6,558 nt of DNA, taken from an uncultured Clostridium sp. (GTDB taxonomy: Bacteria; Bacillota_A; Clostridia; TANB77; CAG-508). The stretch's first letter is position 1. Each line of letters starts with the position of its first letter. The notes below the pieces were generated by a model that was given only the letters and a program-made list of their open reading frames with translations, was not told the origin of the DNA and did no database searches. This document shows, piece by piece, positions 1-5,881 of this stretch. Both the position numbers and the translations under genes were made by a program. The DNA lies in assembly GCA_951800935.1 (NCBI GenBank), contig CATOLW010000073.1:1-6558 (forward strand), written 5' to 3'.

Positions 1-210
1 AATGTCATATTCGTAAAATTCTTTTTGTTTTATCATTGTTTCAAATTCTTCACGACTTACAAAATTATAGGTTTGTCCTTCTATATCTCCTTCACGCATT
101 GGTCTAGAAGTAAAAGATGGAAGTGACTCCACATTTTCCATCCTCTTAATTAGTTCTTTTTTGATTGTATCTTTTCCTGCTCCTGCTACACCAGATAATA
201 TGACTAACAT
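1..210 (-). CDS. gmk: Guanylate kinase, N-terminal part (3' end cut by the window edge)
   Basis: Guanylate kinase phosphorylates GMP to GDP with ATP in the cytoplasm. Only the first 70 residues are in the window. Translating the minus strand from the ATG at 210-208 gives a beta strand and P-loop (LSGVAGAGKDT, residues 5-15). The family's GMP-binding segment follows (TSRPMREGDIEGQTYNFV, residues 34-51), with R36, R39 and Y48 where the family has its conserved arginines and tyrosine. A REEFE helix comes next. The start overlaps the rpoZ stop by 7 bases, and an AAGGGAAGG-like ribosome binding site lies inside rpoZ about 7 bases upstream, so translation is probably coupled. Oddities: Walker A position 14 is Asp instead of Ser/Thr, and Val-Ala replaces the usual Pro-Ser. 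A guanylate-kinase-like paralogue is the main alternative. Confidence 0.88.
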   Translation of the reverse strand, partial: MLVILSGVAGAGKDTIKKELIKRMENVESLPSFTSRPMREGDIEGQTYNFVSREEFETMIKQKEFYEYDI

Positions 211-392
211 ATCGTTACCTTCCCTTCTGCTATTTCATTGGCAGCTAGTGTTACTGGTGATTCTTCTTTTACCTTTGTTTTTGCTTCCTCTCCTTCTGCC
301 AATTGTCTTGCTCTTCTCGCTGTTGCAATTACTAATTCATATCTGTTTTGTGCTTTGGTTAATAATTCTCCTACTGTTGGCTTTACTATCAT
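204..392 (-). CDS. rpoZ: DNA-directed RNA polymerase omega subunit
   Basis: Omega is the small subunit that binds the beta-prime C-terminal region and aids assembly and stability of RNA polymerase. The 62-residue product is short but within the range of Firmicutes omegas. It starts MIVKPTVGELL and carries the diagnostic helix YELVIATARRARQLAEG (about residues 18-34). The conserved ending follows, with SPVTLAANEIAEGKV (about 45-59). A charged linker (EEAKTKVKEE) joins the two. The ATG start has an AAAGGAAG ribosome binding site just upstream, in the 20-base gap after remA. The stop TAG lies within the ATGTTAG overlap with gmk. In Bacillus and many Clostridia, as I recall, rpoZ follows gmk, whereas here it precedes it. 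Confidence 0.92.
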   Translation of the reverse strand: MIVKPTVGELLTKAQNRYELVIATARRARQLAEGEEAKTKVKEESPVTLAANEIAEGKVTIC

Positions 393-412
393 TTTTTATC
401 TTCCTTTCTTTT

Positions 413-670
413 TTATTTTTCGAATTCTTGAGAAATTGATTTATCAATTCTACCTCCTACTGTTTCTGGTTGAACAGCTGATAAAATAATATGACCTGAG
501 TCCATAATCAAAACGGCTCTTGTTCTTCTTCCATAAGTAGCATCTACTGCTGTTTTGTTATCTTTTGCTTCTTGTACCATTCTTTTGATTGGTGCTGATT
601 CTGGACTTACAATTGCTACAATTCTTTCAGATGAAACAATATTTCCGAATCCAATGTTTACTAATTGCAT
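413..670 (-). CDS. remA: RemA family DNA-binding regulator (DUF370)
   Basis: RemA in Bacillus subtilis is a DNA-binding protein that forms ring-like oligomers and activates biofilm-matrix and osmoprotection operons. The 85-residue product is nearly colinear with it: [28 protein letters not shown] at the N-terminus, then [29 protein letters not shown]. Residues R16, R48, R49 and R51 match the basic residues tied to DNA binding in B. subtilis (R18, R50, R51). The ATG is preceded by a strong GGAGG site about 7 bases upstream. The gene starts 19 bases after yicC and ends 20 bases before rpoZ. The family is certain. The regulon in this organism cannot be inferred, and in Clostridia the role may be broader than matrix control. 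Confidence 0.95.
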   Translation of the reverse strand: MQLVNIGFGNIVSSERIVAIVSPESAPIKRMVQEAKDNKTAVDATYGRRTRAVLIMDSGHIILSAVQPETVGGRIDKSISQEFEK

Positions 671-689
671 TCTTTTTCCTCCATTTCTT

Positions 690-1565
690 TTATTCTATAT
701 TTTGTATTTGTTCTCTTATATTTTCTAGTTCTGTTTTTACATCAATTACATCATTTGTAATTTCTAAATTATTTGCTTTTGAGCCAATGGTATTGGTTTC
801 TCGGTTCATTTCTTGTATGATGAAATCTAATTTTTTCCCAATGGCTCCTTCTGAATTTAATAATTTTTCAAATTGTGATATATGGCTTTCTAATCTAGTT
901 ACTTCTTCCTCTACTGAACACTTATCAGCATATATGACAACCTCTTGTGCTAATCTCGCTTGGTCAATTTCTTGGTTTTTTAGTATTTCTTTTATTCTAC
1001 CCTCTAATTTTACTACATATTCTTCAATAAGTCCAGTAGAAAGTGAAGATATTTCTTTTACAGTTCCTTGAATTTCTTTTATTCTTGTTAATAAATCTTC
1101 TGCTATTTTTTTACCTTCTATGGTTCTCATTTGTACTAAATCATCTATTGCTTGTCTAAGCGTTTCTAGTAATTCTAACTTTATAGTTTCATCTTCTTGG
1201 TTGTTTTGAATCGTTAAGACATCTGGAAATTTTGATATTTCTGTTACTTCAATGTTAGCTGAAATTTCTTCTTGTTTTGCTAATTTTTTTAATTCATCAA
1301 TATAAATTTTAGCAATTTCTGTATTAATTTTGATTTCTTTTCCTTCTGCCATGTTGTTTTGAAAAGTAATAAAAACGTCAATTTTTCCTCTTTTTACTTT
1401 TGTTGCTATCTCTTTTTTCACAGTTTCTTCTAAGTAGCTTAAAACTTTTGGCATTTTTACACTGATATCTAAATATCTATGATTTACACTTTTTATTTCT
1501 ACTTGATATTCTTTTTGGTTCTTAGTTAGTGTTCCTTTTCCATAGCCTGTCATACTTTTTATCAT
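690..1565 (-). CDS. yicC: YicC family endoribonuclease (YicC N-terminal domain plus DUF1732)
   Basis: YicC proteins (YloC in Bacillus) have been characterised as endoribonucleases that take part in RNA decay; earlier they were called stress-induced proteins. The 291-residue product is full length for the family. The YicC N-terminal domain shows MTGYG (residues 5-9) and SVNHRYLD (26-33). The C-terminal DUF1732 domain shows [16 protein letters not shown] (214-229), [19 protein letters not shown] (243-261) and [13 protein letters not shown] at the end. The middle is helical and charged. The ATG overlaps the stop of the upstream membrane-protein gene as ATGA, with an AGAGGG site within that gene's last codons, so the two are probably translationally coupled. 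The downstream neighbour is remA, the classic partner. The RNase role comes from family knowledge. Confidence 0.94.
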   Translation of the reverse strand: MIKSMTGYGKGTLTKNQKEYQVEIKSVNHRYLDISVKMPKVLSYLEETVKKEIATKVKRGKIDVFITFQNNMAEGKEIKINTEIAKIYIDELKKLAKQEEISANIEVTEISKFPDVLTIQNNQEDETIKLELLETLRQAIDDLVQMRTIEGKKIAEDLLTRIKEIQGTVKEISSLSTGLIEEYVVKLEGRIKEILKNQEIDQARLAQEVVIYADKCSVEEEVTRLESHISQFEKLLNSEGAIGKKLDFIIQEMNRETNTIGSKANNLEITNDVIDVKTELENIREQIQNIE

Positions 1566-2224
1566 TTTCTTTTCCCTCTTTTTTTCTTGTTTCTTTTATT
1601 CTTCTTTTTGTTTCCTTTATGTTCCATTGTGATTTTTTGCTCTGCTTTTGCTTCTTCTTTTGCTTCTTCTTTTAGTTCTTCTATTGATCCTTGTTTTGGT
1701 GTTTCTTCCTTTCTTTTTTTAGCTTCCTTTTTGATTGGTTCTTCTTTTTTTACAATTTCTGAGATATCACTTAAACTGTTTAAGTAGTCTTTTCTTCCTT
1801 TTGTATATAATATAATTGCTTTTAATACATAATAAATCGCTATTACATAGGAAGATGTTAACAAATAAAGTCTAAAATCATATTTAAAAATAGTAATTAC
1901 ATGCATAATGGATAAACTATGTAAGGATAATAATAAAAATTCAATTCCTGTTATAGCAGTACTTCCATTATCTTTTTTATAGGCTTTTTCTAATAATAAG
2001 ATACCAATTACTAAAAAAGCACCTGCAAAAACTTCAATATCTCCTATTAGTCTTTCTAGTTGCATGGTAGTGTGTGCTAAATTTAATATAATAAAGTAAA
2101 GCATAATTCCTACTGCTCTTAATAAATTTCCAAACATTTTCTTTACAATTTCTTGTGATATTTCTTTGGGCATTTTTTTCTTTTCCTTTTTATTCTCTTC
2201 TTTTTTTACTAAGTCTGTTACCAT
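1562..2224 (-). CDS. Uncharacterised four-helix membrane protein with a polybasic C-terminal tail
   Basis: I do not recognise this family. The 220-residue product opens with a Lys/Glu-rich cytoplasmic-looking stretch (1-30). Four likely membrane segments follow at about 33-51, 62-79, 89-113 and 117-141, with Lys/Arg-rich loops between them. The 79-residue tail after the last segment is extremely charged: Lys/Glu blocks (159-195) and then a nearly pure Lys/Arg/Asn end (203-220, 13 of 18 residues basic). The even segment number puts both termini on the same side, presumably inside. The ATG has an AAAGGG site in the 15-base gap after rsmE; Met18 is a less likely alternative start. The stop overlaps the yicC start as ATGA. 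Position between an rRNA methyltransferase and an RNase gene suggests an RNA- or ribosome-related membrane role, which is inference only. Confidence 0.75.
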   Translation of the reverse strand: MVTDLVKKEENKKEKKKMPKEISQEIVKKMFGNLLRAVGIMLYFIILNLAHTTMQLERLIGDIEVFAGAFLVIGILLLEKAYKKDNGSTAITGIEFLLLSLHSLSIMHVITIFKYDFRLYLLTSSYVIAIYYVLKAIILYTKGRKDYLNSLSDISEIVKKEEPIKKEAKKRKEETPKQGSIEELKEEAKEEAKAEQKITMEHKGNKKKNKRNKKKRGKRK

Positions 2225-2239
2225 TTTTTAACCCTTTCT

Positions 2240-2989
2240 TTATTCAAATTCATACATAATAATACTCAAGACATTTAATGCTACTGTCTCTGTCCTTAAA
2301 ATTCTATTTCCTAAGGTTATAATTTTTGCTCCTGCTTTTTTTAACATTTCAATTTCTGTTTCTTCAATCCCGCCTTCTGGTCCTATTAAAATAGCAATTT
2401 TTAAACAATTAATTTGGTTTTGTGCTTTTAATTTTTCTAGTTCTTGTTTTAACTTATTTTCTTTTTCTTTTTCATAAGCCACTATTACTATATCATATTC
2501 TTGGCATAAATTACAAATATTTTTGATTGTTTTTATCTCATCAATCTTAGGAATTCGATTTCTTCCACTTTGTTTGCTAGCTACTTCTGCTATTTTTTGC
2601 CATCTGTCTATTTTTTTCTTTTTGTCTTTTTCATTTAGTTTTACAACACAACGTTTCATTTCTACTGGGGTAATCGCATAAACTCCTAATTCTACTGATT
2701 TTTGAATGATTAATTCCATTTTATCTGCTTTGGGAAGTCCTTGTAAGATAGTTACTTCTATGTTAGATTCTGAATTACTATCTAATTCTTCTATTATTCT
2801 TCCTGTGATTTGTTCTTCTTCTATTTTTGTGATTTCACATAAATAATCTTTTGCTGTGTCTATGTTACATATTATTATTTCATCTTCTTGTTTTTTTCTT
2901 AGCACATTTTTAATATGATTGACATCTTTTCCTATAATTGTAATTTTTTCATTTCTTATTTGTTCTGTTGTTACAAAAAATTTAGGCAT
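2240..2989 (-). CDS. rsmE: 16S rRNA (uracil1498-N3)-methyltransferase RsmE
   Basis: RsmE methylates N3 of U1498 in 16S rRNA of the 30S subunit using S-adenosylmethionine. It belongs to the SPOUT (trefoil-knot) superfamily. The product from the chosen start is 249 residues, normal for the family. The N-terminal part is the PUA-like RNA-binding domain (about 1-70). The knot domain carries QGLPK (about 83-87), ADKMELIIQKSVELGV (88-103), SKQSGRNR (138-145), IGPEGG (202-207) and LGNRILRTETVAL (226-238), the last two forming the cofactor pocket. An upstream in-frame ATG at 3004 would add five residues, but it has no ribosome binding site. The ATG at 2989 has AAGGAG exactly 6 bases upstream and gives the typical MPKFFV start. 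It is the first gene of the operon after a good promoter. Confidence 0.94.
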   Translation of the reverse strand: MPKFFVTTEQIRNEKITIIGKDVNHIKNVLRKKQEDEIIICNIDTAKDYLCEITKIEEEQITGRIIEELDSNSESNIEVTILQGLPKADKMELIIQKSVELGVYAITPVEMKRCVVKLNEKDKKKKIDRWQKIAEVASKQSGRNRIPKIDEIKTIKNICNLCQEYDIVIVAYEKEKENKLKQELEKLKAQNQINCLKIAILIGPEGGIEETEIEMLKKAGAKIITLGNRILRTETVALNVLSIIMYEFE

Positions 2990-2995
2990 CATTTT

Positions 2996-3001
2996 CTCCT
3001 T
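2996..3001 (-). promoter_or_regulatory. Ribosome binding site that fixes the rsmE start
   Basis: AAGGAG on the minus strand lies 6 bases before the ATG at 2989-2987. It falls inside the codons that would be used if translation began at the ATG at 3004, which argues for the later start. The 3004 ATG has only A/T-rich sequence upstream. Confidence 0.75.
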
Positions 3002-3027
3002 CATTTATTTTATTGTTTGTAGCTTAT

Positions 3028-3056
3028 ATTATATGACTTTTTCCTTTATTTTTCAA
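3028..3056 (-). promoter_or_regulatory. Housekeeping-type promoter for the rsmE-yicC-remA-rpoZ-gmk operon
   Basis: On the minus strand, TTGAAA (3056-3051) and a perfect TATAAT (3033-3028) are separated by exactly 17 bases. Transcription should start near 3021, leaving a leader of about 30 bases before the rsmE ATG at 2989. It lies between the terminator of the preceding unit and rsmE, where a promoter is expected. I see no further clear promoter between the operon genes, whose gaps are at most 20 bases. Confidence 0.8.
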
Positions 3057-3069
3057 GTAATTCAAAGAA

Positions 3070-3104
3070 AAAAGACTTTATCCTTTTTAAGAATAAAGCC
3101 TTTT
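3070..3104 (-). terminator. Intrinsic terminator after rubrerythrin
   Basis: A 12-base inverted repeat (arms 3104-3093 and 3081-3070, 11-base loop) begins 12 bases after the rubrerythrin stop. Read as minus-strand RNA, all 12 positions pair, one of them as G-U. On the plus strand that position would be an A-C mismatch, so the structure is built for the minus strand. The 3' arm ends in four U and runs into UUCUUUG, giving a U-rich tail. The stem is weak in G+C, so termination may be incomplete. Confidence 0.75.
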
Positions 3105-3115
3105 GCTTACTTTTA

Positions 3116-3655
3116 TTAATAATTTTCTGCTTTGATTTCGAAATATGCTCTTGGGTGGCTACAAACTGGACAAATTTCTGGAGCTTGTTTTCCAATTACA
3201 ATATGTCCACAGTTTCTGCATTTCCAGATTTTATCTCCATCACGACTAAATACTAGCCCATCTTCTACATTTTCTAATAATTTTTTGTATCTTTCTTCAT
3301 GTTCTTTTTCTATCTTTCCTACTTCTTCAAAAAGATAAGCAATATGGTCAAAACCTTCTTCTTTTGCTTCTTTTGCCATTCTGTCATACATATCTGTCCA
3401 TTCATAGTTTTCTCCTTCTGCTGCTGCTTTTAAGTTTTCTGATGTTGTATGAATGTTACCTCCTTGTAATAGCTTAAACCAAATTTTTGCATGCTCTTTT
3501 TCATTGTCTGCTGTTTCTTGAAAAATTGCTGCTATTTGCTCATATCCTTCTTTTTTAGCTTTACTTGCAAAATAAGTATATTTATTTCTTGCTTGTGATT
3601 CTCCTGCAAATGCCTCCATTAGATTTTGTTCTGTTTTTGTTCCTTTTAATTCCAT
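3116..3655 (-). CDS. rbr: Rubrerythrin (ferritin-like diiron domain plus rubredoxin-like domain)
   Basis: Rubrerythrin is a cytoplasmic non-haem iron protein that reduces hydrogen peroxide to water in anaerobes, taking electrons through rubredoxin or an NAD(P)H reductase. The 179-residue product has the four-helix diiron domain (about 5-128) with ligand candidates E19, E52 and H55 (ExxH), E82, and E116 with H119 (ExxH). The C-terminal rubredoxin-like domain has C146, C149, C162 and C165 for the Fe(SCys)4 site. Length and both domains are complete. The ATG has a strong AAGGAGG site about 8 bases upstream. It follows the metallo-beta-lactamase-fold gene by 78 bases and is followed by a terminator. 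I saw no PerR-type palindrome and no convincing promoter upstream, so it may be read from the tRNA-Leu promoter. Confidence 0.95.
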   Translation of the reverse strand: MELKGTKTEQNLMEAFAGESQARNKYTYFASKAKKEGYEQIAAIFQETADNEKEHAKIWFKLLQGGNIHTTSENLKAAAEGENYEWTDMYDRMAKEAKEEGFDHIAYLFEEVGKIEKEHEERYKKLLENVEDGLVFSRDGDKIWKCRNCGHIVIGKQAPEICPVCSHPRAYFEIKAENY

Positions 3656-3733
3656 TTTATTTTCCTCCTTAACTTTATTTTACATCTTCTATAAAAAATT
3701 ATGTGCATTTTTTATTTTTTTATTCTCCTCTGT

Positions 3734-4450
3734 CTAGATTTCTAAAATGTCTCCATCTTCTAATATTATTAAATTTTCTAAATTTTGTTCTTTTAGTTTA
3801 TTTTTTGTCTTATCTTGCATATGAATAGGAATGACTTTCAAGTTTGGATTTTCTTTTAATAGTTCTAATAGGTTATTGATTCCCATATGAGAATTATCTC
3901 CTTCTTCCAATGTTACATCTGAAATTAAGTACTCCACTTGAGCTGCTAAGTTTTTTACTCCCTCACAAATTGTTGCATCTCCTGTTAATCCTATACTTAT
4001 ATCATTTTCTTTTATCTTATATCCATTCGCATATGAAATTCCTTTATGTTGCATTGGTTCATTGATTACTTCTAAGTTCCCTATATTGGTTATTTGACTA
4101 AAGTCTTTAAATTCTTTTTTTGCTCTTTTGGATGAATTAAAATATGATAAATCAATTATTGTTTCTACTGTTTTTCTTGTAATTTCGTCTGTAATAATTT
4201 TAGTTGCTACTTGTCCTTCATCTTTTTTATAATTTTCTTTATACCATAAAAAAAATGGAATATCAAAACAATGGTCTGCATGTGTATGAGAAATAATCAC
4301 TGTGTCAATTTTTAAGATGTCTATATTCTGTCTTATCATGGCTTTTAAGTTTCCGTTTGGCATGTCAAATAGAATGTGGTCATTTATTAGTACACTTGCA
4401 CTATTAGAAGTAGCTGCTATATTTCCTGTTCCTATCATTTGAATTTTCAT
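3734..4450 (-). CDS. RNase Z-like metallo-beta-lactamase-fold hydrolase
   Basis: This is a 238-residue cytoplasmic metallo-hydrolase; its substrate cannot be read from sequence. The metal-binding motif SHTHADHC gives H55, H57, D59 and H60. Further ligand candidates are H135 (in MQHKGISYANGY), D158 (TGDAT) and H210 (PIHM), the full two-metal set. The MQHKG...GY segment and the SHMGINNLLEL stretch (187-197) resemble the RNase Z/ElaC branch, which cuts tRNA 3' trailers. The protein is shorter than standard RNase Z (about 300 residues), and I see no clear exosite arm, so it may be a related phosphodiesterase. The ATG has an AGGAG site 9-10 bases upstream and begins only 23 bases after the 3' end of tRNA-Leu, so the two are probably on one transcript. 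Rubrerythrin follows after 78 bases. Confidence 0.85.
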   Translation of the reverse strand: MKIQMIGTGNIAATSNSASVLINDHILFDMPNGNLKAMIRQNIDILKIDTVIISHTHADHCFDIPFFLWYKENYKKDEGQVATKIITDEITRKTVETIIDLSYFNSSKRAKKEFKDFSQITNIGNLEVINEPMQHKGISYANGYKIKENDISIGLTGDATICEGVKNLAAQVEYLISDVTLEEGDNSHMGINNLLELLKENPNLKVIPIHMQDKTKNKLKEQNLENLIILEDGDILEI

Positions 4451-4473
4451 AATAAAATGCTCCTATATTTTGT

Positions 4474-4556
4474 TGGTACCGATGGTGGGACTCGAACCCA
4501 CATGGTTTCCCGCTGGATTTTGAATCCAGTGCGTCTACCAATTCCGCCACATCGGC
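4474..4556 (-). tRNA. tRNA-Leu (anticodon CAA), CCA encoded
   Basis: The minus strand folds as a complete class II tRNA. The acceptor stem GCCGATG pairs with CATCGGT (first pair G-U), followed by discriminator A and an encoded CCA (4476-4474). The D arm contains GGCGGAATTGGTAGACGC, typical of leucine tRNAs. The anticodon stem CTGGA/TCCAG carries the loop TTCAAAA, with anticodon CAA at 4522-4520 reading UUG codons. A variable arm of about 11 bases (CGGGAAACCAT) precedes the T arm GTGGG-TTCGAGT-CCCAC. Because CCA is encoded, 3' maturation would not strictly need CCA addition. The next gene starts 23 bases downstream. Confidence 0.97.
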
Positions 4557-4577
4557 ATCTAAAATATGTACTAGTAT

Positions 4578-4606
4578 ATATTAGCACATATTTTTTTTCT
4601 TGTCTA
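4578..4606 (-). promoter_or_regulatory. Probable promoter for tRNA-Leu and the genes behind it
   Basis: On the minus strand, TAGACA (4606-4601, five of six consensus bases) is followed after 17 bases by TAATAT (4583-4578). A TG one base before the -10 makes an extended -10 (TGcTAATAT). The start would lie near 4571, about 15 bases before the mature tRNA 5' end. The -10 itself is only a moderate match, and nearby TATATA/TATACT alternatives have worse spacing. Confidence 0.55.
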
Positions 4607-4621
4607 GATTTTTTCCAAAAT

Positions 4622-5536
4622 TTATGAAACTCTTAACATTTGACCTGCATAGATTAAATTTGGATTACGAATACCATTTAAATTCACTAAATATTGAACA
4701 GTAACACCATATCTTCTAGCAATTCCTGATAAGGTATCTCCACTTTGTACTGTATAAAAATTGTTTTGGGTAATTGGATTTAGATTTGTACTTGTACTTT
4801 CTGTAATTCTTAATTTTTCTCCTGGATAAATCAAATTTGGATTAGTCAAATTGTTTATTTCTACTATATGTGCAACAGTAACACCATAGGCATTTGCTAT
4901 TTGTGATAAAGTATTTCCTCGCTGTACCGTATATACAATGCTTCCTGTTCCTCGTGTTTCTGCTCCAGTTTGCGTTGAATTAGTTGCAATTCTTAAACTT
5001 TGACCTAGATAAATTAAATTTGGATTGGCTAAATGATTGATATCAACTAGTTCTTGTACAGTTGTTCCATAGCGACTAGCAATTTCTGATAAGGTATCCC
5101 CACTTTGTACTGTATAAAAAATTGTTTCTGTATTAACGCTGTCATTTGGATTTTCTGTATTTGGTATTTGACTTGTATCAGATAAAAAGATATTTTCTGT
5201 ATATAAGTCCCTATCCACATTTCCTCGAATTCCTGGGACATATCCTCTATCCGTATATTGTACTCCAATCCATCTTTCCCAACTTGTTTCTACATATCTT
5301 AAGCTATTATAATCTCCATAATAAGCAATCCATAGTTCATAATTATCGGCAATATTTCGATTAAACCTATCTCTAGCATTTGATAAGTCACTATATACAA
5401 TTACCTCTTTGTTCGTTAGTCTTTTAACACTTTCCAAAAACACTTGAGCTATGTTGTTTGATTCTTCTATGCTTACTCCTCCAAAAACTTCATAGTCCAT
5501 AACCAACTTACAGTCTGGTTGTTTACCAGCTATCAC
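4622..5536 (-). CDS. C-terminal fragment of the GH25 lysozyme (second half of the catalytic domain and three LysM repeats)
   Basis: Read from the GTG at 5536 the frame gives 304 residues, but the same frame is open back to 5587. This GTG is simply a valine in SVIAGK, with no ribosome binding site. The fragment holds the catalytic motif MDYE (residues 13-16), the family's WIAYYG and [18 protein letters not shown] segments, and then LysM modules at about 140-183, 201-244 and 260-304. Ser/Thr/Asn-rich linkers of 15-17 residues join them. It has no signal peptide of its own, so unless the frames are joined the product would stay inside the cell. The GTG overlaps the stop of the first fragment by 14 bases, so re-initiation is conceivable but unsupported. 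Confidence 0.8.
   Translation of the reverse strand: MIAGKQPDCKLVMDYEVFGGVSIEESNNIAQVFLESVKRLTNKEVIVYSDLSNARDRFNRNIADNYELWIAYYGDYNSLRYVETSWERWIGVQYTDRGYVPGIRGNVDRDLYTENIFLSDTSQIPNTENPNDSVNTETIFYTVQSGDTLSEIASRYGTTVQELVDINHLANPNLIYLGQSLRIATNSTQTGAETRGTGSIVYTVQRGNTLSQIANAYGVTVAHIVEINNLTNPNLIYPGEKLRITESTSTNLNPITQNNFYTVQSGDTLSGIARRYGVTVQYLVNLNGIRNPNLIYAGQMLRVS
4625..5119 (-). repeat. Three tandem LysM-coding repeats
   Basis: Units lie at 5119-4988, 4936-4805 and 4759-4625, about 132-135 bases each, with a period of about 180 bases. Each encodes YTVQxGxTLSxIAxxYGxTV, an NPNLIYxGxxLR ending and a linker. The first and third units are more alike at DNA level than either is to the middle one; for example GGGGATACCTTATC against GGAGATACCTTATC, followed in each by the same downstream bases. 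LysM binds N-acetylglucosamine-containing glycans such as peptidoglycan. Confidence 0.9.
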
Positions 5537-5879
5537 AGAAGCAAAAAATCTGGCTTCTTGTTCTGCTTCTCCGTGTACTGGTCGCTGTTAAAAAATGGTA
5601 AAATCCTACTTTTAGTCCATTGGCTTTGGCATTTTCATAATTGATATCAAAATAAGCATCTTTGATATTACTTCCTTGACTCGCTTTGATATAGACTACT
5701 TCAATGCCACTTTCACGTACTTGCCTATAATCTATGTGTCCTTGCCAATTACTAACATCAATTCCTTGATATCTAGGATCTGCGCTTGGTGTTAAAGCAT
5801 AAGTTACATTAACATCTGCAAAAAATAGAAAACTTAAAATGATAAAAGATATAAATATGCACTTTTTTCTTCTTTTCAT
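5523..5879 (-). CDS. N-terminal fragment of the GH25 lysozyme (signal peptide and first half of the catalytic domain)
   Basis: This 118-residue reading frame has a textbook signal peptide: the basic start MKRRKK, a hydrophobic core (8-20) and a likely cut after VTYA (28). GH25 sequence follows: [11 protein letters not shown] with the conserved Asp41, [10 protein letters not shown] (61-70) and [12 protein letters not shown] (88-99). After about residue 102 the sequence becomes Arg/Ser/Cys-rich and unlike the family until the stop. Made alone it would lack the catalytic DxE pair and all wall-binding repeats, so it should be inactive. The ATG is preceded by AAAGGAGG with a 10-base spacer. That site lies in the 3' arm of the intergenic hairpin. 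Confidence 0.8.
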   Translation of the reverse strand: MKRRKKCIFISFIILSFLFFADVNVTYALTPSADPRYQGIDVSNWQGHIDYRQVRESGIEVVYIKASQGSNIKDAYFDINYENAKANGLKVGFYHFLTATSTRRSRTRSQIFCFCDSW

Positions 5880-5881
5880 AC

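Larger units (their letters stand above)
4622..5879 (-). pseudogene. Secreted GH25 lysozyme with three LysM repeats, interrupted by a frameshift
   Basis: GH25 enzymes cleave the N-acetylmuramic acid to N-acetylglucosamine bond of peptidoglycan, and LysM repeats hold the enzyme on the wall. Joined across the break, the protein would be about 418 residues: signal peptide (1-28), GH25 domain (about 36-225) and three LysM modules to the C-terminus. The first frame ends with the family's GFYHFLTA segment and then runs into unrelated residues and a stop at 5525-5523. The second frame continues exactly where the family should, [16 protein letters not shown], then the catalytic MDYE. The frame changes between 5588 and 5572 and corresponds to one extra base or two missing bases. 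The downstream frame has a TAA at 5590-5588, so it cannot extend further up. No slippery site fitting the required shift is visible, so disruption or a sequencing error is more likely than programmed frameshifting. Confidence 0.85.

Noticed and set aside
161..489. Two overlapping plus-strand frames, very Leu/Phe-rich, that look like membrane proteins.
   Set aside because: They are antisense to gmk, rpoZ and remA. The apparent hydrophobicity comes from the T-rich strand.
589..1071. Plus-strand 160-residue frame, rich in Phe and Ser.
   Set aside because: It lies opposite yicC, whose family motifs are unmistakable. Its composition is what the complement of Lys/Glu-rich coding sequence gives.
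3656..3733. Possible promoter for rubrerythrin in the 78-base gap (TAAAAT with TGCACA 19 bases upstream).
   Set aside because: The spacing is too long and the -35 match is poor in very AT-rich DNA. No PerR-like palindrome was seen.
4557..4621. Possible terminator between the lysozyme and tRNA-Leu.
   Set aside because: There are A/T runs but no paired stem that I can find. The stretch is better explained as the tRNA promoter.
4439..4627. Plus-strand 62-residue frame containing GTRTHMVSRW and PVRLPIPPHRH.
   Set aside because: It is the antisense reading of the tRNA-Leu gene, a well-known source of false proteins. It has no ribosome binding site.
5047..5268. Minus-strand 73-residue frame inside the lysozyme.
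   Set aside because: It is out of frame with the GH25/LysM sequence and has no family features.
5589..5595. U UUU UUA heptamer in the lysozyme, the classic -1 frameshift signal.
   Set aside because: A -1 slip leads to a frame that stops quickly and is not the frame carrying MDYE and LysM. The site is in phase but leads the wrong way.
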